This document shows, one piece after another, positions 1 through 13,000 of a stretch of 64,000 bases of DNA. Position 1 is the stretch's first letter. The number at the start of each line of letters is the position of its first letter. A model generated the notes under the pieces. It worked only from the letters and a program-made list of their open reading frames with translations, was not told where the DNA came from and did not search any database. Origin of the DNA: Opisthocomus hoazin (lineage: Eukaryota; Chordata; Aves; Opisthocomiformes; Opisthocomidae); contig NC_134414.1 in the NCBI RefSeq assembly GCF_030867145.1, forward strand, positions 77,180,504-77,244,503, given 5' to 3'. Made by a program: the position numbers and the translations under genes.

Positions 1-966
1 GGCATAGAATGTCCAAAAATAGCAGTTGTTGTGTCAGTTTCTTTAAATTTATCAAGAGAGGATTTTTTTCATGTTTTCGGAATTTGTATTTATATAGGTT
101 GTTAGAATTTAACACAAGGTCTTCCATATGGATGCTGCTGCTTTTTAAACACTGCTTCATAGCTCTCAACCTAACCTACATGTTACTTGAAAGAAAGCCG
201 ATTAAGGAAAAACTTATGCCATTCACTGTGATATTGTTGATTTCATAATGTTATCTTCACTTCTTTGTGTCGAAATTGCATTCTTTTGTGGAAGTAAGAA
301 CACTTCGTTACTGAAGGTTTTAATCAAACAGTAAGCATGATTACTAAACTTAAAACCATTTCTTGCACAGATTATGTTGAGCTTCCCCGATAACATAGCT
401 TGCAAGTGTTCAGAACGTGAAACAACTTGTTATAAATACAAGTACAGTGTTGGAAATACAATTTTCTTCCCTGATAGAAATAATTCCAGAAATTATTCCT
501 TCATTGGAACCTTTCTGAAGCATGCTAGGATAGGCATTTGTATCTCAAGAAGTTAGAGTTTATTTATTACGGGAGCATAATTTTGTAACCTTGCATAGTG
601 GAATATAAAATCCGTTACCTTAGTCACTGTAGTGGTAATAGTGACTACACAGTGTATTATATGCGTGGTTTTAATTTGAAACAGAAGATGGCAAGTAGTG
701 CTTTCTGGAAACTTTGTCTTAAGCATGTTCCCAAAGGCAGGCTGACCATGCTGCATGCCTGAATATTATACAGCTAATGCAAGTACTCTTATCTGCAGTT
801 ATTTTTATTACCTGTGAAATTGCTAGTAGTTGGACTAAATTCCTTTTTATTGGTAATTAATTTTTGTGGGAAAAGACAAATACTTAATTTGGAAATACCC
901 CGTAATAATTTGTGGGGAAAGTTGGTACTGTGTTTATTTGTGGGTTTTTTTATTATTTAATTTTAG
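1..966. other. REV1 intron, 3' part
   Basis: AT-rich sequence up to the first recognised REV1 acceptor at 966. No conserved coding segment, RNA gene or repeat was recognised. Open frames here are short and unlike REV1. Confidence 0.75.
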
Positions 967-1095
967 ACAAGTTGGAATAAAGAATGGCATGTTTTTTGGA
1001 CAAGCAAAAAAGTTGTGTCCAAATCTTCAAGCAGTTTCGTATGATTTTGATGCGTACAAAGAAGTTGCACGGACAGTATATGAAATATTAGCAAG
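967..1095 (+). CDS. REV1: REV1 exon: palm, GIKNGMFFG segment
   Basis: The exon opens after the acceptor tttttagat-type tract ending ttttag, with the third base of an Arg codon, then reads QVGIKNGMFFG and PNLQAVSYDF. It ends inside a Ser codon (AG|C) at donor gtaatg. A second AG five bases downstream is less likely, because the Arg-Gln before the Gly-Ile-Lys-Asn-Gly motif matches the human protein. The preceding exon is outside the window. Confidence 0.93.
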
Positions 1096-4000
1096 GTAAT
1101 GTGCTGTTTGTTTACATGATCTTTCATGGCAAGGTTATCAAGCATATTTTATTTGCAGCTGCTGAATGCCATTGTTCAATTTATTATTTTCATCTCCACA
1201 TTGCTCTTCAGCTTCAATAAAGTCATTCCTATTTGAGATCTTCCTTTTGTAGTATTTTTGTGATTTTGAGCACCATGCTGCTTCTGAGCATTCTTTTTTC
1301 TTGAAGCCAAGTCCTGTAAACAGTCAACATCTGGCTTACGAAGGAGTCATTGTTTAATTTTTTACTGATTACGCTATGAGAAGCAGATCCCTGGTTGAGA
1401 TTCTTCTGAGAGGTTTTTTGAGTAACTTAAGAATGGGTTATTGGAGTAACTTCTATTAGAAACTGCTAGCTGGTTTAAAACGCACTTCAACAAAACTTGA
1501 AATTTGTTATTGTCAATGAAGAAGTATTCAACTCCTCCCCCAGCTATTCCTTTAAAATCATGATGTATGTTGAAATTAGTCCTATATTAGTAATGTTATT
1601 GTAATTTGCTGTTCTAGCATTTTTAGTGTGTAAGTGATGTGTTATACAAAATAAGCAGGGAAATGCCACCACAAAAGGAAGACTTTATTTGCTACATATT
1701 TGTTTTAACAGATGGTGAGCAGTTGCTGGTGTTTCACCTCCTTTACTTTGTGTTGATAGCTATACTCATAACATCGAAGCAGTCAGTTGTGATGAAGCAC
1801 TAGTAGATATCACTGAAATCCTTACAGAGACCAGATTGACTCCTGATGAACTCGCAAATGCTATCCGCACCGAAATCAAGGCCCAAACTAAATGCACTGC
1901 TTCTGTTGGGATGGGTAAGTACCTTATTTCATTTCTGTTTACAAACAGTGCCTGCTATTGTTATGTGTATCAAAGCTATGTAAGATTGCTAAAACTCTTC
2001 AGTGTCTGTGTGGTATGGAGTATATTGCCATTTACATTAAATTAGTGTAAAGAAAAATACAAGAAAATCTTTGTAAGTGGAAAGTTTTAAGCCAAAATTT
2101 ATAAAATTGCTATCACTTTCGTTATCTGAACAGTATGCTAAAATTCCATCTGTATGATATTCTTACATTAGTTTTTATGAAAAGCTACTATCTTTTTCCA
2201 GTAAATAGAAAAATGAGCACAGATTCTGTTCCTCATTGGAGGTAGCAGTAAGAGTTTACGAGGTGGCATGATTTAGCATAATTATTTGAAAGTATTGAAA
2301 CAAAGATTTGTGTGATTTGTAGTAGGTATTGTATATGAAATCACACATCTGAAAAGACTTGCTTGATTTCTTTTCACTTGGCCGCTTCCTTTCTCCTTTG
2401 TTTTTGTCCCTAAGTAATACTAGAGGAGTATCTGTAAATATATTGACTGTATATATGTGTGAAATCCACTTGTAAGACAAGCTGAAATTCATTACTGTAA
2501 GCAGAATTCTTCCTTTATTTCTTACGATATCATAGTACAGAAACTGTAATTCCCTGGATTCCTATTTGTGTCTTGTTTTGACTTGAAACACATTTGTATA
2601 TGTAGTTAATACTCAGGTCCAAACATTAGCTTAACTCCAGTATTTCACATACAATATACTTGATAGAATTGTCACCTCAGTATTATTTACGTTGACCACA
2701 GTGGATTTTTTGAAGTTCTGCAGTGTTAAAATATTACACTTCCAAATTTTTTAATCATGTCCACTTAACTGTTTATCTGTACCTCTACATGTGTGGAACT
2801 TAACTGAGACAAATAAATTCAGTGTTCTTAGTGAAGTGTCCTGCACTTACTTCTTGGTTGTTTTGGTTTTTTTGGTGTTTTTTTGTTTGGTTGGTTTGAA
2901 CTTTGCAATTGCAGTTACCATTACAGTTACACTACTGTAATCCCAAATACTGCTAGTGGCTAATTTGGACGTAGATACTGCAAATATGCATAAATACATT
3001 TCATTAATTTCTTTGTAAAAGATAAAAGAATTTGACTGTACTTTCTGCATTTTTTCCTTGACTGTTGAACTGTGGCATTCTACTTGAGAAGGCAGAAGTT
3101 ACCACAGACATTGTTTAATTTGTTGTTTTACAGGTTCCAATATTCTGCTGGCCAGAATGGCAACTCGTAAAGCAAAACCAGATGGACAGTATCACTTAAA
3201 ACCTGAAGAAGTGGATGATTTTATCAGAGGGCAACTTGTTACCAGTCTTCCAGGTACTCCTTTCTTTTAGAGGACATTTTGCCTCCTGATATTAAAGCAA
3301 TCTGAGCTACAATTCTGTGTTCTGGATCAAACAAGATTAGATGCTGTTCCGTGGTTATGATCTGAAAAAAGAAGACATGCTGATTTCTGAAATTTTCTTA
3401 AATTTCTGCAAAGAATCTGTGTGACCTTTTTGTGTCTTGGAGAAGCATTTTTTTTTAGTAAAGAATTATACAGATTCACACAGCATGATCTATGGAAGAA
3501 GCTCAGCTGTTATGCAATGTTACATTTTTTAGTAAAACTGTTTAGATGAGCCATTTAAAGTGAGTGCTAGCTTGCTGTATCATAATGAATGTAATAAAAT
3601 GAGTAACATCAGGTACTTATCACTGAGAGAGGCAGGGTTTCCTTAGAACTGAGAACTAGCCCAAGAGAGTATTCTTTCTAAAAAGGAGTGTATGTAGTCG
3701 GCAGTTGGCAAAAATAACACCGATGCCATAATAACACAGAGAGTATATGAAGGGGAAAAAGGAGAGAGAGGAGAGAGGAGTTTGTTTAATCTCTGCTGCA
3801 ACTAAGAAACTCCAAGATATTTTGGAGAGAATGAGGACAGAAGGAAAACTAAGAAATAAAATTTGGCAGAGAATGTTACTGAACTAGGGAAATGTTTCTG
3901 CTTGCAACATGAGCTGTGTTAGAATGGCTGATGAATAATGAGGAAGGTGGAAAGTAAGGCTGCTGTGGGAGTATTACCAATGTTATGCTCTGCATCCAGC

Positions 4001-7000
4001 TGTTGACAGTTTTTGATTCTGGTAGACTTAGAATACTCACTAGGCATTTGTTACATTTTTTGTGTGAGGATCTTTAGTCAATGGTATACTACAAATTGAC
4101 AGAATGTGTTGATTCTTTTAGAGAAGAACAAAGTTTTGTCACATTCCAGCTGTTTTTTACGTAATTGTCTGAGGAAATGATTGTGACGATGATTATAATT
4201 TATGATTTGCAAGTATAACAGTGCCAATAATTTTACAAACTGTTCGGCAGTTTCAGCCAAATCTTGCTGAGATGAAAGTTCTGATGACATAATGTTTCCC
4301 CAAGTTTTGTGAAAAATAACAGCTTGACAGAGGAGGGTGATCCAAATGAGTACATCCTTTGAGGGACAGGCAGGCAAAATTCAACTATTGTATATTTTGG
4401 CAGTAGTTTCCAGTCATCGTGTGTATAGCCAGAGTACATGTTTTCCGTCCTGCGTTCCTTGGTCAGAAAGGAGAGAGAAAGATGTTTTGGTAAGGGAGAG
4501 CTGGAGTAATTGAGTTAGATGCCTGTGGACATAGAGAAGACCAAGGAAAAAGCTGGAGGGCGGGGAAAAAGCATTTCTGGCCCACAGGTTTTAGGGAGGT
4601 TCTTCAAGGCATAGCAGGATTCACAGAGAGATGGCATAGAGCTGGAGTTACTGTCCTGGGAGAGTGATAGACAGTAAGGATGTACGGAATACACCTGTAT
4701 GAAAACAGGCTTTACTAGATATTTTTTATTGTTCCAAGAAAATACTTAAAAGAAGTGTAAACTTAAATGCTTCCTAGCATGTAATTCTGTATTGTATTGT
4801 TACTCAATACTTTAGTAGTATAACGTGACACAGACATAGTGCAAAAAGTGCTGAGTAAGTGCTCATTTGTGCTTTGTATGGTAGTAATCAGCTGAGCTCA
4901 ACCTGCATGTATACACACATATCTAGTTTTAAATGTCCAAAGTAGTATTCTTCTCTATTTAAGAAAAAAAAAAAGAGAAGGGAAACAAAAAATAGACAAC
5001 AGTATACACTGAAGTGGAAAAGTGGTAGGAATAGCATGCATGGACAGGTGCAGATTTTCCAGAAATTTTTTTTATGTATCCCCTTCCATGGCCAAACATA
5101 ATTTACATCACAGCACCATTTCTCTTTGGCATAACTTCTAGGAGACTTTTTTCCCCTCCAGAAAGTTATCAGTATAATACTATGCTTTGACTTGAGTATT
5201 TTAAAGTTTTCAGAATTAACTTGCATGTTCATGGTAAAAACTTCTTAGTGTTTGTGTCAATAATGCCACCTAGACAAAGAAACAGGTTATGGAAGATAGA
5301 AGCTGATTACCTGAGATTTATAAGTTCTGCTGACTTTTGTAGTGTAAACTCATAGGGCTAATATTTTTCGAAAGTAACAGGCCACCTCTCCAAAGCCCAG
5401 AAATCCACTTATCACACTTACATATGTGATGTTGCCATGGATACCTGCAATCTCCAGTGCTTGGTAATTCAAAGCACAGGTGATACAGGTATGCTATCGC
5501 TTCTACCTGAAGTACTATTTTTCCACCTAGGAAGCAGTGGAACAGAAGTCAAAATATATATATTTGGTTTCTTTTCGATTAAATCACTTGTATATGATGG
5601 CAAAACATGTTATATCTTGGACACTCTTTTTGGACTGAGTGTTGTGGTGTTCAGAGCTATGTGTTCTGTCACAGGCAGTACCTTAGAAGAAGATAAGCGA
5701 GCAGGAGTCATTCACATTTTGCCAAGAAATAAAGAAACACGCTGTGCAGTATGACGTCTTTAACTAAATGTATAAAACAGATTAAAGAAATACAGGTGAA
5801 GACAGCAAAAGTTTCCATTTGAACCATGTTTTATTGAGTGGATTTTATTTTTTATGGTGTATATTTATTTATTAATTTGATATGACTTAGGGTAGGTTTA
5901 AAAAGACAGAATTTATTAATTCAAAACCTGACTGGCTCTGAATTGTGTAGAGGTAACAGAACTAATTGCTTTGTTGTTAGGAGTTGGCAGGACAATGGAA
6001 TCTAAGCTGGCTTCTTTGGGAATTAAAACCTGTGGAGATCTGCAGTATGCTTCAATGTCAAAACTGCAAAAAGAATTTGGTCCAAAAACAGGACAAATGC
6101 TCTACAGATTTTGTCGTGGTTTGGATGATCGACCTGTTCGTACAGAAAAAGAAAGAAAATCTGTTTCAGCAGAAATCAACTATGGAATAAGGTTTACACA
6201 GGTAAATTCAAACCTCCTTTCTTTTCTGCAGTGACTTCTTTCATCTGTAGAAGAGTCTTCTCATATTCTGATTATTTTCACTTGCACTTTGATCTGTTAG
6301 AGCACCATCTTAGCCACCAAATAGAAATGAGGAAAATGAAGAAGTAGGAGACCAAACGATAATATGGGAGGAGAGACTGCAAAAGTATTGGACTGAAAAG
6401 AAGCTTGCACAAAATTAGCTGGCTATTCTGCATTCGTTATACAAGTCTGGTACAGAAAAAGAGAACTGCAGTAGGTTTGTCAGCACCTAGCATTCTCTTT
6501 CATTTACATGCTGATTATTCAAAGATGCCAGTGCCTGAAACCATCACCAACTGCTCCAGTACAACATTTTTTTAGACTTTTTACAAATATTGGGGGGGGG
6601 TGTTGTTGACAAAATTCTTTTAAAAAAATAACTCAGCTTTTTGTTGAGAACTCAAGCATTTATAGAAATTATAGAAGAATCAGCTTGGGAGAGACCTCAT
6701 CATGTTGTATAGTCCAGCCTTTTGCTCAAAGCAGGGGAAGCTGTGAGATCAGACCAGTGGCTCAGGACCAGTCTGGTGTTGGAAACCTCCAGGAACAAAG
6801 ACTGCACAACTGCTCTGAGTAACCTGTTCCACTGCTTGACTTTCCTCATGGTGAAAAAGATTTTCTGTGTAAGCCCTACACTCTTTATCATATAGGTGTG
6901 TACTTAAAGTTAGACTTGCAATTCTGTGTTGGGGTTTCTAAATACAGTTTTTTGTAAAGACCTCTCCAAAAGGACTTAGCGTTTCTTCCTTATTGCAGCG

Positions 7001-10000
7001 TTAGGGTAGGAATCTACCATTTCACCTAACTTCAGCAACCTACAATGTAGACAAAACACTTGAAGTTAAATAAGACAGTTGCCTGGGAGTCAGCTTGCTT
7101 TTTTCAGTTTACAAAATCTGGATTGTGTTAACCCTTAGTGATTTGCCTTCAATATTTGAAAACCAGTAATTATCTAAACATGTTGTTGTTTTTCCCCTTC
7201 AGCCTAAGGAAGCAGAAGCTTTCCTTCTGAGCCTCTCGGAAGAAATCCAACGTAGACTTGAAGCTGCTGGTATGAAGGGTAAACGGTTGACCCTTAAAAT
7301 TATGGTGAGAAAGGCTGGGGCACCAGTAGAGCCTGCAAAATACGGAGGTCATGGAATCTGTGACAGTATTGCCAGGTAACTATGCATAGAAAAAAGAGTG
7401 GTTGGTAGTAGGCATGAGGACACTTCTGCAGTATATTGAGCACCAAACCTTACAGTCAGACAGGACAGAAATTTTGAAGTACTTCTCTCTCTACATATCA
7501 AACCTACCCCAAAATCAGAAGTAGAATACTATTATCAAAAGTCCTGTGTGTTTGGATTGTACAGATGTGGTCTTTTGGTCATCAGCATGGAATGTAAATC
7601 CCCAATGATAAAAAACACAGCATATTGGGAGGAGAAAGAAGGAAGGGACTAAGGTGTCCAAATCAGAAAGAGAGAAGAATTTTAACAGTCATCTTTTGCC
7701 TATGAGTTTCTTCAGAGAGAAAAATGGGGACAAATTAAATCAGAAGTTGAGAAGTTTTGGGACATAGAAGAAACAATTTGTGGATTTTCAGAGGAAGCAG
7801 AAATCACGGAGAAGGAATCTGACTCCACAAGTGCATTCTTTGTGGTTTGAACTTGCTTTCTTGAGAGAATGTGCTCTTGTGTGTCTGGATGCTACTTAAA
7901 GTGATTTAGTGAAATAATTTTAGTGAATTATTGTGACTGTCCATTTCTCTTGGTAGGGATGTACATTTTTTTCTCTCCTTCCTTTTTGACTTTAATAATC
8001 TGTAGTTTAAGGTTGCCCTTAATTTGATAATTGTCTCATGAAATAGTAGCTAATAAAGGTGTTTAATCTTTTAGAGGGTTTGTTTTCAAACAATAATACA
8101 TATGCCCATGTATATGGTTGATGTACATTTCTCCAGCTTGCTCAATATTGGAGCTGGTTTTCCTTTTGCAGTACTTGTAGAAGACGTATCTACATCCTGC
8201 ACTATGACATCCATGCAGCAGCATTTTCATTTCTTTCAATGACCAGCTGACTTGTAATGTTGTGCTGCTGCAAGCTGTTTCTTTTCCCTGAGCTGTGTAG
8301 TGTTGTGTGCTTTCATTTTGCTTGAGGGGCTTTTTGCTGTTCTTTGATAGGTTGTTGATCACATGCTGCTTGTGACAGTTGGAGTCAGTTCTCAAATAAA
8401 AGTGTCTTTGTACTTGTTGGGAAGGATGTCTGATCAGTACCATTCTCCTTCAAGTCTGGAGTACATGGGGACTAGGACAGTAGTTGCAAAATTACTTGCT
8501 GCAGAAGACTGAGAGGCCACTTAGGATTCTGAAGACTGGAGCTGGCATCAGACACCTTGGACTGCACTTGTCTGTCTTACAGACAAGTTTCTTTGTGTCA
8601 AATCTGTCTTTCCTGTTGTTTCACCACTAAGTCTGCAGAGAATTTTTTTGATCGTAGAAGAGAAGAGACAAGAGCCAAAGTGGAGCTAAGAAAGTAGAAT
8701 ACCGAGATCTCAAGGTCAGAGACTGTTCCCCATGTTTCAGCTGTTCAAGAAGGCAACTTCTTGTCTCTTGACCTTCACAGTTAGGGTTTTTTTCATAGAG
8801 TTGTGAGTTCCTCATCAGAAGTCTCTTCGTTTTCTTGTGGATCATTATCAGTGTAATAAGGTCTCTTTCTACTCGGTCTGACTGTTGATCTCATTGAGAT
8901 TCTGCCTGTGATGGCTGCCTATACCTGGTGAAATGGGATAGACCAGTTACTCTGCCCGGGTAGTCAGCTGATAGGTTACTGTCAAGGAGTAGGACCTGCA
9001 GCTTCCACAAGCAGTCCTGTTACTCATTATGTATTTATGATTCTTCTTTGTTTCCTGTTGTTCAACCGGATGATGTTGGCTAAAAATTTTATTCATCTCA
9101 TTTATTTATATGCTTGCATATGGAAAACACAAGAATGAAATCTAGGCATAGAGCGTCATGTATTTATATGTTGTTTCATACAAGTTTGTCTCAGAACCTT
9201 CTAAATGCACTTTTATTCTTCAGGTAGACACTTCTGTAGCAAAGTAGTTGTTCCTTAGGTGAAGGGATGATCCTGGCTTTTGTGTGAGGGTGTATTTGGC
9301 ATCTTCGAAGACAGGTCTTTTCTACTTTTCCCTCCATCTCAGGTTGTTGTAACAGATGAACGCCTCCTGAACTGAAGGGTCATTTGCTCAAGGTTGCTGA
9401 TAACTCAAGAGGTGGGAGTGTTCTTTCAGTGAGTTAGGGCTCAGCAGTTGGACTTGCATGCATAGGGTCTGTCTCATACTTGTGAGCTTGTGACATACAA
9501 TTCGGCTGTATTAACAACTGAAACTACAGAATTCACCTTTCGCTATCAGAAGCTCTTCACCTTTTGGGATTGCTATATCAAGAAGAAAATCCATCAGTCT
9601 ATACTTTTGTATTCTGATTATCGTGTATTCTTTGAGCTGAAGATTTGCTCTTAACAGCCTAAAAAGGTATCTTTAGAATTGAGGGTACGTTGAGATAGGT
9701 ATTCCTCCTTTATTGGCAACTAGTGCCAGGCTGCTTTCTCATGAACACATCAGTGCTTTGGACCTCATTTCTGTGGTCAGGCGTGCTAAAGTACATGTGC
9801 ACTGAGATTTCCGTAATTCATCAAGTGTTCATTAAGGTAAGATAAGGGGGCACCCAAGGATGGTGTTGTTCACACATAGCTGAAGCAGTTCTGATGCCAG
9901 GATCTCATTTGGCAGTGTCTCTGGTTCTGCTTCTGACTTTACTAATGAAATTTGCAACCCCCGTCAATCCAAATTATGCTATTTGACAGTACAGGTGCTG

Positions 10001-13000
10001 GATTACTGTCTTCGTTAGAGCATATCTGTTCAGTCCAGTGAAAGGCTTTTTAGCAGCAGCAGGGTAAACTCTGGAAGTTGTATCCAGGCAAATGGATTAG
10101 AATCTCAGGGTGGTGTTCACTCAGGTGTTCTTTCCCTATGTACAGCCTAATTCCAACAGTCTGGGATTATTTACTGGAGCTAAAGGTGGTCAGTTTCTCT
10201 CTTACTTCAATTTAAGATTTTCTCTGTAGTTATGACTCATGACCCATTTCTTGCCCCCTTACCTCACAGGTGAAAGAGTTGCTATGCTTTTCTATCCTAC
10301 AAGTCAAGATTCCCTGGAATGGTAATCATAGTCCTAGAAAGAATTCGAACTCACAGACATGCTTAAAATCAAATTCAGTTTCGTTTGTTTATAGTATTTT
10401 TACTGCATCATTGATACCAAGTCCTGGTACAGCATAGACTTTTTGTAAAATATTCTTCTGATGTGGTGTGTACCTTTGGACCCATCACAGAATCACAGAA
10501 TGGTAGGCGTTGGAAGGGACCTGTCACCTTTTTCTTAAAAATGTTAACCTGTAAGGCTCAGGGAGGCCTTCATATCATTCACAGCAGGAAGGTTTTTCCT
10601 TTTCATATTGGCAGAACCAGACCTTTCTGGCGATCACTTGGCTGTTCATGTTGGTTTCTGAGATTCAAAAGTAGAGTAAAATTTAAGGAGACGCCATCAA
10701 AATGTTCAGTAAGTTGTCAGGATGGCACCCTGTCAAAACACGAGGGTGGAACTTCCTTTTGTCGATAGAGCCCACGCCGTCAGAGTTACAACTGCATCAG
10801 TTACCTCAGTGAAAAGACTTTACATCACTCACGTATGTTTGATTAGCCACCTGAAAGTCTGTCCTTATCTGTCTCAAATGTGCCATTAGAATATCAAGAA
10901 CTACCAAGCACTACTAGTGCCCTGCCAAGCGCTCAGATGGTAATTTGTAAAACTCACAGCCAGATAATTTTGTTGAGAGTTGTCGCGGATAATTGCCCAC
11001 AGTGTAAGATGCGTATTTGGAATGTTGTTTAAAGTTACTTACCATTAATCCGAGTTCTTTGTTATTTGTAATGCACATGGCTATATCTGCTTCTCCCTCA
11101 GAGTTCCTTCTGAAACTCTTGCTATAGGCATTTGATAATTGACAACTGAAATAATATTGAGCAAACTCTTTATGGACCAAGTTTGAGTGAAGGGTAGTGC
11201 ATGAGTGCATTTCTATGAGTAGAGTGAAACATTTTTATGTGGCTTCAGTAGATGGCATGTATATAAATATATACTATATTTGACAAATTAATGTGTGGAC
11301 CACACGTTGAGAATGTTCAAGTAGTAAGTAGTCTGTGGTTTTTTCTGTAGAATGTGCTTAGTTCTAATTACCCTTAAAAAGAAACCACAGAACACAAAAA
11401 CAGTGTTCAGTTTCTGTATGCCAAGAAATTATATGTCTTTCTTTGAGGGATAAATACAGAATTTCTTCTCTGAGATAAATACAGAATTGTTGTTGTCTTT
11501 AGGATTTGTGAAACAGTTTCCTTTTTAACCATACTTTTTTATTCTTTGTAGGACTGTGACTCTAGACCATGCAACAGACAGTGCAAAAGTAATTGGGAAA
11601 GAAACTCTAAACATGTTTCACACAATGAAGCTGAACATATCAGATATGCGAGGGGTGAGTTAATGGGAAAACTGAGATTTATTCTCTTTATCAACCTTCT
11701 GTGTTGTCTTTCATAAATTTTCAGTTCTTCAGGGTAGACAATAACCAAACTTAGGCGAAAGTGTAGGTAATACAAAGCTATGTAAATTAGGTTATGCAGT
11801 ATTGTGTTTTGTATGTTTATGTTTGAAAAACACACTTAGGAAGTCTTAAATGTAAAAAAAGAAGATTTTATTGTCGTATGGATTAATCCACAACTTAAAA
11901 CGGCCTGAGGTAACAAAGTTAGACTGTATCTTCTACAATTCTATTAGTACATGTAAATTTTGTTTTGTCTTAGAATTTTCTGTAAACTTCTGCACAGTTA
12001 TTAGTTAACTAAGTAACTAATAGAAATACTGCTTGTAATGCCAATCAAAGACCAGAGCGGTTTTTGCTCTAGAGTGCAAGTCTTGGAGCCAGAAGAGTTA
12101 CCAGCCCGTGGTTTGGCCTTTGTTTGAAGGTGAATTGCTGGCTCTTTTGAATCATGATTTATTTTAAATCACTCTTGCTCATCTCAGTGGTTTTGCCATA
12201 GCAATGTGAACCCATAATAAGACTATTTTGGCATCAGCTGTTTGTTGCAACAGAGCGCAGAGGCTTTCTAAAACAAATGTGCATTTGTTGGTCAGATGTG
12301 GAAGTAGGGTTTTGATTCATAGAATCATAGAAGCATTACGGTTGGAAAAGACCTTTAAGAACATCAAGTCTTGATGACAGTGTTGCCTTGCAAAGTCAGC
12401 TCCATGGTTTGGGTTTCTTCTTAGAGCTGAGGAAGTACTTCTCTCCCTGTCTTTTTCTAGTTTCTTGTCTGCCTGTCTCCTTTGCTGTCTGTTTTTTCAG
12501 TAATCATGGAGGATTAGCAGTAAACTTGTACAATGTACCAGTGCATGCTTAGTTGGACACAGTTCCTGAAACCCTGTTGATTTGGTATTTAAAAGTGAAT
12601 GAAAAATGTGGATGTCTTTCAAGATGAGGAACACCTCATTTGATAAAGACTATTTTCACCAAAGTACTTTCATCCACTGAGACTTTTCAAGAACCGTATC
12701 TTGAAGTGTAACATTATTTTTCTCATTTATAGACTGAAGTGATGGATTTAGTATAGATGGTCCTCAGCAAACACATTCCTTTCTTGTACAGGTAGCCAGA
12801 TTTAATACTAATCGCTTCCTGGTCAGTAATTCTGTATTTTTTAATGTCTAAGAAATTTCATAATAAACGCATTGTTTCACGATCCTGTTGACAGTGCTTT
12901 TCTATATCAGAGAAGTTGATGGTATTATCTTTGTAATTCTTAGATGTTGGATTGTGGTCGATAATCCTGGGATTTGTTTGGGATGTTTTTAGTGGCTATT

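Larger units (their letters stand above)
7376..11551. other. Largest REV1 intron, with an unrecognised moderately GC-rich block
   Basis: A 4.2 kb intron. From about 8050 to 10460 the composition is less AT-rich than neighbouring introns, with many short T/C-rich phrases, but I could not assign it to a known repeat or gene. The best open frame, 8063-8443 on the minus strand (126 codons), resembles nothing I recognise and is probably chance. A short CR1 end lies at 10484-10524 and a tandem repeat at about 11444-11488. Confidence 0.55.

Noticed and set aside
970-971. Alternative acceptor AG for the first REV1 exon
   Set aside because: Would remove the Gln before Val-Gly-Ile-Lys-Asn-Gly that matches the human Arg-Gln-Leu-Gly; 966 fits better.
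8063-8443. 126-codon minus-strand open frame in the REV1 intron
   Set aside because: No recognisable motif and no splice or start context; kept only as part of the unassigned-block finding.
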